Shown here piece by piece: positions 11,357 through 23,125 of a stretch of DNA of 64,000 nucleotides. This DNA comes from Morella rubra. Its lineage: Eukaryota > Streptophyta > Magnoliopsida > Fagales > Myricaceae. Every line of letters starts with the position of its first letter. The stretch's first letter is position 1. Below the pieces are notes generated by a model. The model was given only the letters and a program-made list of their open reading frames with translations. It did no database searches and was not told the DNA's origin. Both the position numbers and the translations under genes were made by a program. The stretch covers positions 2,311,127 through 2,375,126 of the forward strand of contig CM025856.1 in assembly GCA_003952965.2 (NCBI GenBank), written 5' to 3'.

Positions 11357-11922
11357 GAACATAAACGTTAATATAGTATTATTATTACTGTTATTATTCT
11401 TATAGATTATATAAACACAAAATTGAATCCGAAATAATTCCCAATTTTGAATGCAACATGTGCTAAGTTGCTTGCCAAGGAAACCAGCTACCCACGAGCA
11501 CTTGGTACTAAACTTGCACCGTTACAAACCTCTATTTCTTTGTGGGATGCGGTGTGTTTAACTGTCAAAATTTTGAATTGATTAAAATTTTTAGATATAA
11601 GAGTGGTAAAAAAAATAAAGATAATTTATGAAAATCGGTAAAAAATTAAAAAAAATAAAGATATATGAGATTTAGTAAAAAATTTTAAAAAAGAATATTT
11701 AAATAAATATTATAGTGAAAAAAATAATTTAATAAAAAGTAAGATATTATTTTATAATTATTTTAATTAAATTTAAATTTTAGCACTCCAACAAACCTTT
11801 AACAATCCAACGGTTCCAACACACCTTTGACAATCCAACGGTGTCAATCACCTGTACAAAATCTCTCTAAGAGACTATTGCATGATGCATACAATCTCGG
11901 TACTAAGAGAGGCTGGCGTGGA

Positions 11923-11990
11923 TTCCCGCCGCTTGCCCGCTCTATAAAAAGATCTTTTTTCTTTTCTTTTTTTTTTAATAGGCTATAAAA
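11923..11990 (+). promoter_or_regulatory. candidate RAD16-like promoter: E2F-like site and two TATA boxes
   Basis: TTCCCGCC at 11923-11930 matches the E2F/DP consensus TTSSCGSS. Two near-identical 'ctataaaaag' TATA words follow at 11942 and 11983, about 40 bp apart with a pyrimidine tract between. The ATG at 12172 lies about 190 bp downstream. Spacing and placement fit an RNA polymerase II promoter. Regulation by E2F (S-phase expression) is inference. Confidence 0.5.
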
Positions 11991-12171
11991 AGAGCTTTTC
12001 GATCATCTTTTCATTCACATTCTTGTAACGCTACTCTATTTCTCTGTCTCTGACTGAGAACCGTTTCCCCCTGCCTCCGTTGAACCTCGAAAGACGTTCA
12101 CGTGAACCAAGGAAAGACCTAATTTTTATCGTTTTCGCTCTGTTTTCTTAGTTTATTTGGGTGAATAGGCA

Positions 12172-15100
12172 ATGGAGCTTCGTTCTCGTAGACTAATCTC
12201 TGACCCTCCTGACGATGGTAAAGTCTCAAACTCAATTATTTTGTTTTCTTTTTAGTTTTTGTAAGATTATATGTTTTTTTATTATGATTTTTATCTTCGA
12301 GTTTTACCGAGGGAATGTGAGGAAAAAGTAATGGTAAAGTTTCTCATTGATTAGTTAAGTTACCCAAAAAGAAACTTTCGCATTGATTTAAATCTTTTGT
12401 TTGTGTTATCCTTTGAACTAAGCCTGTTTGGTTGCTGTAAGGAGTAAAAGAACCCAAATCTTGGAATTCTGAATTTGGATTGGTTGTTGTCGAAAAGAAA
12501 AACTCAATGTTATATGCCTTAGGAACTCATTCCCAAAAGCTAGTTCGGGGAGGTAGCCCAAAACACATAACACACTCGTATCCCATCCTACTAATATGGA
12601 ACAATTGGACTGAAACATTCCATCACGCTCCGCAGTTCCGGCGCCCATGCTGGCTAGCTGTGCACTAGGTCTTCCTAGTCCCACCGAACACTGCAACACC
12701 GATCGATGACACTCCTACGTCGCACAATTGCAATTGGGAGGCATAGTGTAGGATTTGATACCATTTGTTATGTGTTTTGAGAGAACACACCCTCAGAAGT
12801 TATCTCATAGGAGGAGAGAGCCTAAGGCATATAAACCCTACATTTGTCACTCATTGGTAGAACCCCACACTAGTCTCCCATACTACTAATGTGTAACAAA
12901 TGGACCTTGACACTCAAGCATGTTTATTTCTTTATTTGTTTACTTGATATGAGGAGGAGCTTTGTGTGCATGTCATGAAGTGGGAAAGAAAAGGAATTAG
13001 ACTCTGGATTATTAGATTTTCAATTGTTACAATGGGACTTTATGAATTTGCAATTTTTGCCTTAGCATGACTTGGAACCTCATTAAAATGAAAATTCTTA
13101 TCTGTTTGATTTCTTATCATATTTTCTTTTAACGTGTAAAGTAAAAGCAATCAATGTGGAAGTGCCACCACTTAGTGATGATAGCTCTAGCGAAGCAGAC
13201 TCTGACTCTGAAGTTTATGTGCCATCAGATAAAAGCGATGAAGGTGCGTTCGACTCTTTTTTTTCTTCAAGTTATGATATTTTTGTGAATTTCAGATGAA
13301 GTTTGCTTTGAATTCCGAACTATGCAACTCCATAGTGTTTTTAAAAGTTTACGAGAAAATTTTTGGTGGACAAAGTTATTGAATTTTAGCTTGAACATGT
13401 ATGTGCATGTTGTAGGTATATAGGTCAAGGTATGTGGAGTTTTGAAATAGAAAAGTGAAAATTGTGTTAAAGAGTTCTTAAGGAGCTATTTTTACTTCAA
13501 AAAGACTATGTTGTAGTTGCTTTTAGCTCTTTAGCAGTGGCTTATAGGATTAAAGATAAATGCAGGTGAAGAGTATGGGGGGAGACTGAATTTCGACTTG
13601 AACCAGAGTCCAGAAGGTTCAATGAAGGTTCATGATTGCGATGATAATGGTTATGATTATGAGGATTACAATCAGCCTTCAACAAAAAGGAGGAAGGCAG
13701 GATGGAAAACAGTGGAGCATGGAGAACAAAGTTTGGAAGAGAATGTGGTGGGGAATGGAGAACTGAGTCAGCAAGAGAATTCCATGCATTGTGGAGGTAT
13801 AGAAAGAAGCCAACCTACTAATCAAGGAGCAGTTGAAATTGATTTCCTTTGTCTGACCAAGAAGAAAACACGTAGAAAGGTGACAAGAAAGGGGGGTAAA
13901 AAGCCAACGTTAATGTGGAATGTGTGGGAAGAAGAGCATGAAAGATGGATTGATGAGAATTTAATGAAAGATTTTGATTTGGATCATCAGAATGAAATAA
14001 TAGCTGAAACTTCTGAGGCACCATCCGTATTGATCATGTCTTTGCTCAGGTACCAAAAGGAATGGTTGGCATGGGCTTTGAAACAGGAAGAATCTGCAAC
14101 TAGAGGGGGGATTCTGGCAGATGAGATGGGGATGGGGAAGACCATTCAAGCAATTGCACTCGTCCTTGCCAAACGAGAGATCCGCAAGATGACTTGTGAA
14201 CCCGATGAACCGTCATTATTACCGGGTCCATCCAAACGCTTGCCTGGAGTTAAAGCTACCCTTGTTATCTGTCCTGTCGTTGCTGTGAGCCAGTGGGTGG
14301 GTGAGATTGATCGATCTACTTCAGAGAGAAGCACCAAGGTGCTTGTTTTCCATGGGGCAAATAGAGGGAAAAATTCTAAACAGTTTGGAGAATTTGATTT
14401 TGTTATAACAACTTACTCTATTGTTGAGGCTGAATACAGAAAATATATGATGCCTCCCAGAAAGAAGTGCCCTTTCTGTGGCAAGTCGTTCATTGACAGT
14501 AAGCTGTCACTTCATATGAAATATTTTTGTGGGCCTGATGCTATTAGAACAGCAGCGCAGTCTAAACAATCTAGGAAAAAAAAGAAAACTGTATTGTCAA
14601 AGCAGCAAATGGAATCTCCTGAGGACAAGGTGGATGAATTTGATGGCGAGAAAAGGAAGGGATCTTGTAAGAAGACGTCATACAAGAAAAAGAAAGAAAA
14701 GGATATCGGAATCAGATTTGGAAGTGAAGATTCAGAAGGTGTTGAAGGTTCTTCGAGAGGAAAATCGCTTTTGCATTCTGTGAAGTGGGAACGTGTAATC
14801 CTCGATGAGGTAAGTTGGCATATATAATTTGAGGGTTTCTACAACTGGTCACTTTTAGGGGGTTTTCTCTTTTACCTTCTTGATGATGGTGAAAACATTT
14901 GTGAAGTTGGAATGTCTATGAGTGGACATCTGTATGATACACATTTTCCTGTCGATTGAGAAAAAGTGTTCATGTAGCGTTATGTATGTCTGAGTCATTG
15001 TACTAATCCAGTGGTAATTGCAAAAAGGTATGTGACTATCACGTGTAATTTCTTGAAGTGGTACCTCTTTTGATTCTTGAATTTACAAACCAGATAATAC

Positions 15101-18100
15101 TACTCTGTACCATGCTTTTTGGTCTGTTTTCAAACTCCTTGATGTCGTGGTGCGCTTGACTGCACAACTTACACTGCAGGGAGTACTATAACAAGAGATT
15201 ATTATTATGTTAGGATTCTAGTCCAAGTTAATTTGAATTTGATGATATCATGTTAGAAGTAGTTTTGGGGAAAAGGATAGATGCTTGAGTTTACCAACCT
15301 TGGTTTCCAGGTTTCACATTATATCTAATCATAAGGTTCAGGACATGAATATGGGCACGAAACCTACATCTTACCTTTGGAAATTTTGTTAACAACAGCT
15401 AGGATATTAGAGATGTGTGAAATGTCTAAATCCTTAAGATTTCTTGTTGGTTGAAAAATTATTGGCTTTCATCTCTATTAATATCTTGCATTCCTAATGA
15501 AAGTTAATGTTTCTTATTGATGTGGTTTTCTTCTTGCTGCCAAATTGTTTAATTATTTTGATAACTCTATTATGGTAGAAAATGTGGCTTCTATGTTTCT
15601 TGTGAAACAAGTAATCAGCCAAAAAATGTTGATCACATATGTGGTTGTCAGTAGAAGATTTTTTTGCTCTTTGACCATTTTTTTTTGTCAAACCAATATT
15701 TTTTACAAGGAAAATAACATTCTTAGAAGCAAGTTGAAGGTGCTTGTTCCCTATATTGCATGATTTCCAAAACCAATAATGGTTTGTCTTGTTTGTTTTT
15801 GGGTTTTCTTGTTCCTACTTTGTTTGCATCCATGTGTCTCAGTAGAGTGTTTTTGTCTTTATTTAGGGTTAAAGACATTTTTAGTCCCTGGGTTTTACAC
15901 CATTTTAAAAAATAGTCTTCGGATTTTTAATTTAGTCACCAACAGTCCTTGAGTTTTTTAATTTTATCAAAATGGTCCTTCTGTCTCGTTCAGTTAGCCT
16001 TAAGTACAGTCACCTAATGGGCCCTACACATTAGACCTAGAACAACAACCATATGTCGGAACCTGATTGGAGAAGTGTGCACATGTTGGAACCTGATTGG
16101 TTGTGACATGTATCACTGTTAAGTGACTGGATTTAAAACTAACGGAAAGACCTTTTTTGAACAAAACAAAAAAATCCAAGGACTGTTGGTGATCATATTG
16201 AAAATCTGGGAACCATTTTTAAAAAGGGTGTAAAACCTAGGGACGAAAAAGGTCTTTAATCCTAGTTATTAAATGCGCTATTAAAACATTAATTTCTACC
16301 TGGGTTTATGCTTTTCTAAGCAGATTCACCAATGTTCTTCCTAAACACTTGTTTTTTGTGTTCAAAAACTAGGCTCATTATATAAAAGCTAGACATTGTA
16401 ACACCGCAAAAGCCGTTCTTGCTTTAGAATCTTCATACAAATGGGCTCTAAGTGGCACTCCCCTTCAGAACCGAGTTGGAGAACTTTATTCTTTGGTGAG
16501 TTTAATGCACTCTTGAGAAATTTCATGAATAGCCGGGTCATTGTCACTGGAACTTAGACAGTTGCCATCGCATTTACACAGGTTCGGTTTCTGCGAATAG
16601 TTCCATACTCTTATTACTTGTGCAAGGACTGCGATTGCAGAATGCTTGATCATAGGTATGTTTTGAGATTCAGGTTTGTTTATATCAGGTTTATGACTGC
16701 AATCTCTAAATTGGAAATAACTTGTGCATTTGACTGTCTTGTATAGATGGTTGACTTAATCTACTAATCTGACATCCTATTTGTTGTGTCTCAATTGAGG
16801 ATCCTGGATTGATAAGCTTCTCTGTAGTGTGCAAATTGAAGAATCAGATATTTATGTTTTCATTTTGCATGGTCCAACCATAATTAAGCCTCTCTTTTTT
16901 TACGGAGCCATGGTAAAAGTCTCTCTCTTACTTGTATCACAAACTTTGTGTGATTGGGATGTTTTTAGTTAATTGCAAAATTTCCTCTGCTTTGCCAAGT
17001 AGTAGTTGGTTTAATGTTATAGTTACCAGCAAACAATAAACCGGACTGTGTTATAGAGTTCATCTTTGCTCAAATGAGGAATTCTGACTGTCTTTCTTCT
17101 TTCTACCTGTTATGTGCTAATAAGGATATGTTAAATCACATCTATACTTCTATGTGATAACAAGGAACTCTTCTCAATAATTACTTGGTAGTAGTGATTA
17201 ACTTTTAAATTTCTTATAATTAGCTTTCTCTAGTCCTTCTTGTGTTATTTTACTCTCCAATCTTCATGATGTCCCGTCCTGGTGTGGGTTACTTTCTCTG
17301 GTTATTTATATTTTGCAAATCCGATGGCTGCCTGCAGTTCCTCAAAAGAGTGTTTGAACTGTCATCATAGTTCTGTGAGACATTTTTGCTGGTGGAATAA
17401 AGTGAGTTCGAAAATCTACTCTTGTTGTCTATGCGGATCTGCTTTTCATGAAAAAATGCTTTCCCTAACTTATCATTCAATCCTTGATTCTTTTAAGTAT
17501 GTTGCAACGCCAATCCAAGCATTTGGAAACAGTGATCCTGGTCGAAGAGCTATGATTTTTCTCAAACACAAAATTTTGAAGAGCATTGTGCTAAGACGCA
17601 CGAAAAAGGGCAGGGCTGCTGATCTGGCACTTCCTCCTAGAATTGTACGTTTTATTGCTCTCTGGCTCACCCCCCCCCCTCCCTTCTCTCTCTCCTCTTT
17701 TTCCCACCCCTTGTGTCTTTAAGCCTTTTGTGATTTTTATGCAGGTTTCTCTGAGGCGGGATACCTTGGATATCAAAGAACAAGATTATTACGAATCATT
17801 GTACAATGACAGTCAGGCGCAGTTTAATACGTACATCACCTTCAATCTCTTTTCTTTCAGTTTTCACATTCCATATACTTTGATATTTCTTGCGATCTGG
17901 ATGCTTAAGGTTCAAGTTCAATTTGTGGAAGTTTGAGATTTTACCCTTTTAGGTTACTTGTCTTTACTTCTTCTTCTTCTGTTTCTTTCTTGGTTCTTTT
18001 TGCTTTATTCTCTACAGATATGTTCAGGCGGGAACTTTGATGAATAACTATGCTCACATATTTGACCTTCTCACACGCTTGCGGCAGGTGAATGATAATT

Positions 18101-21100
18101 GTACCATGAAACTGGAGTAGCAGTTTGTTACCCTTTAAACATATGCATATGATAGATAAAGAGTATGTTAAGAGAGGACCTTGCATCAATCATGTGTAGC
18201 CCAATTGATTGGCAAATCTGATCCCTTGTCTTTTAGGGCCTCAAGTTTTACATAGAAACAGAATTTAGCTCCCGATTTTGGTAGTTCCCCAATATCCTCA
18301 GATGAGTAGGCTTGACTGAGCTAGTGTAGAGTTTGACCCATATATAATTTTATAATTTTTCTTGGAGATAAGTTTGCATGCTATAGTCAGCTGTTGAAGA
18401 TTCAAATTGTAAGATTAAAATACTCATGTGCCATAATCTTCTTTGTGTAAAATTACAGGCAGTTGATCATCCTTACCTCGTGGTATATTCTAGAACTGCT
18501 GCACTAAGAGGTGGAAACATTGGTACTGATGACTACAGTGAACGGGTATGTGGCATCTGTCACCACCCATGTGAAGATCCTGTGGTAAGTTTTCTTTTGG
18601 TTTTTGCAATTTTTTTTTTTTTGTTATGATATCATCATCCGCCCCCCTTTCTTCCTGGCAGCCAAATTCTTGATGGATGAAACTTTCCAATAATACTGAT
18701 TAGCTCAATATCAATAATTTACCCACCTCATCTATGAATGTCATCTTTGGTTACATAAAAAGAAATATTACTTTGGATCACAGATTTGGTGATCAACTCA
18801 TATTCCCAAGGAATGGGACTTTGGCAGTACTTGTGAACACCTCTATTGAACCTTTGTTGCATCAAGACTCACCTATCAAACAAAGTGTTGCATGGTGATT
18901 GTTGAGTATGTTGTTGCAACTTTGCATGAAAGTGTCAAATCCAAGTGAAACTAAGAATGTTTCTGGGGATTGGAATATGTTTTGACTATTTTATCCTCAA
19001 TACCGTACCCTTGTTAGGAGACATATCTTCAAATACTTTTCAGTGATCTTGTGTTATATTACTCCCAACGTGCTATTGGGTAGTTGATCGTCAAGTCTAC
19101 ATATGTGGTCTCTTTCTTTCCTAAAGTAGTGCACTTGTTTTGTGGATGTGCTGTGCTTAGCTTTTGTTCACTTGTCCTACAACTTCTGCTTAATTGATTT
19201 TCCATTTAAAATGTTTTCCTTGTTGTCACAGGTCACTGCTTGTGAGCATGTGTTCTGTAAGGCTTGCTTAATTGATTTCTCTGCTTCCTTGGGTCAAGCC
19301 TCATGCCCTTCTTGTTCAAAATTGCTTACTGTCGATTTGACTAGAAACATGAATGATGGAGATCAAGCTTCTAAAACTACGATTAAGGGGTTCAGATCTT
19401 CAAGTATTCTAAACCGAATACAACTTGATGATTTTCAGACAAGCACAAAAATAGAGGCTTTGGTATGATGCAAATTGTTACATATTACAGCGCCCCCCCC
19501 CCCCCCCCCCCCCGCTTTCTTTTTCTGCCACCCTTCTCCTTCTCTTCAGATTGCAACCGTGATAATTCCTTAAAGAAGCTATCTTGACTCTAATAGCTAT
19601 CACTTATTGTGATTTTTCTAGCTTGTAATGTCTATGCTTTCATAGGTATGATATGAAATCAATAGAGATCTTGGAAGGCAGTTGAGAAGCCGTAATGTTG
19701 CATTTGATTTTCTTTATGATCATTTTTCTGAATTGAGAAGCCGTTCCACCTATATTAATAGCAGAAACCACTTTGAATGCCACAGCAGTGGGATGTGCTC
19801 AGACCTGAGAAGGTGACTATGTTCTCATGTGAGCAAGTTATAACTAAATATGTCCATGAAAGGTCAAATGTAAAAGCTAGATTTGCAGGTTTCTCGGGTC
19901 TGGAATTGCAAGATTTTTTTTGTCTAGGAGGTTGCCTAATCAAACTGCAGGGAATGCTAAATCATTAATCGATGGAGCCGTCAAAGTCTTGACCATGTGA
20001 ATCATAATATGTTTCTTGCTTCACTATGCTCATCAACAATCATTTTCAGCTGTGGCAATATTCATTCTTTTTTTTATAAGTTGTCAAGGGAAAATTGACG
20101 TCACTATCTGGACAAGGTAAATTAAGATTTGCTTCCATGCCTACTGGTTTGCCTAACTTGATGGAGTTCAGATAAACTGTGATCACTTGGTAGTTTGTTT
20201 GCTAAATCATATGGTCTTTATGTTATTATCTTCCCCTTTCTAGCAAAAAATCTCTTCCAGAAATTGATCTCATCCTTTTTGGGAATGGCAAATGGATGAT
20301 CTTTCGTGTATTTGCTGAGGCTCTGGTTGTAAATATCTACCACAAGTCTTATAGTTTTGAGCTTTCTGTTGACTGAGTTTCAATGGTCCCAGAGGGAAGA
20401 AATTAGGTTCATGGTTGAAAGGGATGGTTCTGCAAAAGGAATTGTTTTCAGCCAGTTCACATCATTCTTGGATCTCATAAATTATTCCCTCCACAAGGTA
20501 AATTTAAGGTCTGCATTTCAATGTTATTTTCTTTTTCACTTTACTGAAGTACAGTAAAATGATGCATTGAACATGTTGCAGTCCGGCATAAACTGTGTTC
20601 AATTGGTTGGAAGTATGTCCATGTCTGCCAGAGATGCTGCTATCAAGAGGTTTACTGAGGACCCAGATTGCAGGATTTTCCTTATGAGTTTGAAAGCTGG
20701 AGGTGTTGCTCTGAATCTTACAGTTGCATCACATGTGAGCAATTTCTGTCTTGAATTAATTTCTAATTGTCTTCAGGCTCCATTTGAGTAGTGAAGCATG
20801 CAATTTTTACCTGTCTTTCCAAATTAAATTTGTTTTTCATTTCTTGCCCTAGTTTTTCAATACGGACAAGAGTTTATGTAAATTTCCTCGGGCTGAAAGA
20901 TTTTGAGGGAGGTCTTGTGTAAGGGAACGCATTTTTCATTTTATTGATGGATAAATTGGGAAAATTGCTCTCATGGCATTTAATGCTTAATTCTTTTTCT
21001 TTTTTCAAAGCTTTAACCACTGATGTCCTGCCTGCATTTGCGGATTGAGTCTGGCCAGATACCTTCAAAACATACAGTTATATTCTTCTTCTTGATTTGT

Positions 21101-21581
21101 TTTTGGTTGGTGCTTGAATTTGGGTTTGTAATTGGATTTTTGTATACTTGTGTGTTATTATCTGCGTGTAGGTCTTCTTGATGGACCCTTGGTGGAATCC
21201 AGCTGTGGAGCGGCAAGCACAAGATAGAATCCACCGAATCGGGCAGTATAAACCAATCAGGTGTTGCTTTTCGCTCAGTAATCCAATATCCCGAGTTCTT
21301 CTAATATTTACACTTTGTTTGAGGATTCTAAACTGGTCTGACATATACAGAATTTTGAGATTTGTTATCGAGAATACAGTCGAGGAGAGGATTCTGAAGC
21401 TGCAGGAAAAGAAGGAACTAGTTTTTGAAGGGTTAGAGTGATTTTTCTGCCATTCAGAAAAATTAACCTATTGGTGCGATACTGACATAACCGTTTTGCA
21501 TTTTGCAGCACAATTGGTGGCTCTTCAGAGGCCCTCGGGAAATTAACCGAGGCAGACTTGAGATTCCTATTTGTCACCTAA
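12172..21581 (+). CDS. RAD16: RAD16-like SNF2-family ATPase with RING finger (nucleotide-excision repair)
   Basis: Exons: 12172-12217, 13142-13243, 13566-14809, 16373-16495, 16582-16655, 17338-17401, 17498-17644, 17745-17830, 18018-18087, 18459-18584, 19232-19462, 20393-20497, 20582-20734, 21172-21260, 21351-21431, 21509-21581. They sum to 2814 nt, an unbroken 937-aa protein starting [13 protein letters not shown] and ending [10 protein letters not shown]. An acidic Ser-rich N-terminus (about residues 16-49) precedes the SNF2 ATPase domain: motif [14 protein letters not shown] (about 229-241), DEAH (463-466, split by intron 3), SGTPLQNR, a RING finger (CGICHHPC...CEHVFCKAC...CPSC, about 683-727), and the helicase C domain with DRIHRIGQ (about 875-882). 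Extra zinc-binding-like inserts lie before the DEAH box (CPFCGKSF...HMKYFCG, about 351) and after it (CKDCDC...CLNC...HFC). This is the plant RAD16 type. Yeast Rad16 works with Rad7 in global-genome nucleotide-excision repair in the nucleus; the same role here is inferred from homology. Confidence 0.95.
12440..12910. repeat. transposon-derived segment in RAD16-like intron 1
   Basis: Two related phrases, 'cccatcctactaatatgg' near 12580 and 'cccatactactaatgtg' near 12878, and complementary phrases 'tatatgccttagg' / 'cctaaggcatata' (about 12510 and 12821), give both direct and inverted repetition within 400 bp. No protein is encoded. The exact element type is unknown. Confidence 0.45.
15866..16263. 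mobile_element. MITE with about 100-bp terminal inverted repeats in RAD16-like intron 3
   Basis: The left end GGGTTAAAGACATTTTTAG followed by TCCCTGGGTTTTACACC matches the reverse complement of the right end GGATTAAAGACCTTTTTCG followed by TCCCTAGGTTTTACACC. Similarity continues inward through 'ccaacagtcc' / 'ggactgttgg'. The centre has a further imperfect duplication of 'ggaacctgattgg'. It is non-coding and typical of the 'TTTAGTCCCTG' plant inverted-repeat elements. It sits wholly within the 1563-bp intron that splits the DEAH box. Confidence 0.8.
19493..19513. repeat. poly(C) tract, 21 C, in RAD16-like intron 11
   Basis: An uninterrupted run of C 31 bp after the exon 11 donor. The length is likely uncertain in sequencing. 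Confidence 0.85.
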
Positions 21582-23125
21582 GGATCATCCACAAGATAAA
21601 GGGAGTTCCTGTTTTGAATATCAACTGCTTCCCCTGAATCATGGATGGGTGCTTTGAGAGCCTAACATTCGATCGTAGTCTTGTTACCCAGTCCATGTTT
21701 CTGCTTTAGGAGATGGGCTTCATTCAGTAGTATCCATCCAGTAATGGATTAGTCTCTCTGTTTTGTTCCTTTTAATGAGTGTCTTTCGTTGCTTAGTAAA
21801 AATGAAAGGTTTGATTGGTCAAATGGTTAGGATATCTTTGTGGGGATCTGAAGATGGATTGGAAAATTGTCTCCAAATAGAGAGATCGATTATAGCAGAC
21901 TGGACATTGAAATTGTCCCCTTTTTTCCCCAAAATTCATATTGCGATTGATGCAACCCTATTCCGGCTCAAAGCAGATTTATTTACATGCCTGGAAACGA
22001 TTAGTGCGATGACCTAAACCCGAATCCATTGTAATAAGTGTCGGCATTTTTCGCCAACGGTTGGCAAATCAAACCCTCCTTCAGAGAGCTTACTGAGTAT
22101 GAACTAAATCAACCAAACGAATTAACCGGGCTTCCTCGTGCCTGAGATGAACAGGGCTCCCCTAAGAGTGGATATAACCTCGCGCCGAAAGGATGACTGC
22201 TAGATGTGGTAAATGTAGTAGATCTAAGACGCTAAAGCCGACCTATGTTTGGAATCAGGATGCAAAAAAACATCGGAGACACTTGCAAAACTCGCCACCA
22301 AAAAGAACCGGACGACGAGTAAAGAAAAAACAGAGGATTTAAGTACAAACTGGCAAGAAGGGATTCAATTGGTGGCAAAGGGGGATGAGAGGAGCCGAAA
22401 TTCATGCACTCAGCAGAAATTTATAGAGAGAAGCGAACCGAGGGGAACAGTTTTTTCGATGGATCAATTTACTTGAGAGAAAGCTGGTTCACATTGCAGG
22501 AAACACAATGGGAGTAGGTTAGACAACTTTAGATCCTCACCACTGCAAACAACACAGTAGCATACACATGCAGGCGCACGCGTGGACACATTCACAGAGG
22601 CGAGGGGACTGGGGGAGGCCAAAAACACAAAGGCTATTTTGGTAGCCTCAGGTGGTACCTTAGGTAGTCGATTGGAGATCATGAGAATGTGCTAGTCTGG
22701 CTTTCAGAAATCCAGGTCTTGCACATGAAAGGTGACTCCATAAAGGCCAAAAAAGGAGATTTAACAACTCCAAACAAGATAGAAATCACATTGGTACACA
22801 TACACTGTCAATCCTTCATTGAAGGACCTTGTATTATACAGACTCTGATGCTTATACATATTACTGAATAAGAATTTTAATGCCCAGTCAAAAGGACACC
22901 AAAATAAACTTTGAACAAATGAAAGTACCCCTGTATGAAAATCAAGAATCCACCATATGATAACCTTGTAAGGTTCTTTCTTGCCAATGCGTGCACAAAA
23001 GTCGTTTGATGCTTCATGGCATTATCAAAAATGTCATCCCAACAAAATTTTAATTCGAGATGATACACTTGGGTAATACTGAATTGCATGTTTAACCACA
23101 AAGTAGGAATTTGGTAGCGAGTTAA
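21582..23125. other. convergent 3' intergenic region between RAD16-like and DLST genes
   Basis: This holds the 3' untranslated regions of two converging genes. Short open frames here (for example 21763-22017 and 22249-22476) show no recognisable protein. I see no RNA gene. Confidence 0.5.

Noticed and set aside
20567..20791. Separate small helicase-like gene
   Set aside because: It is exon 13 of the RAD16-like gene read through its donor site.
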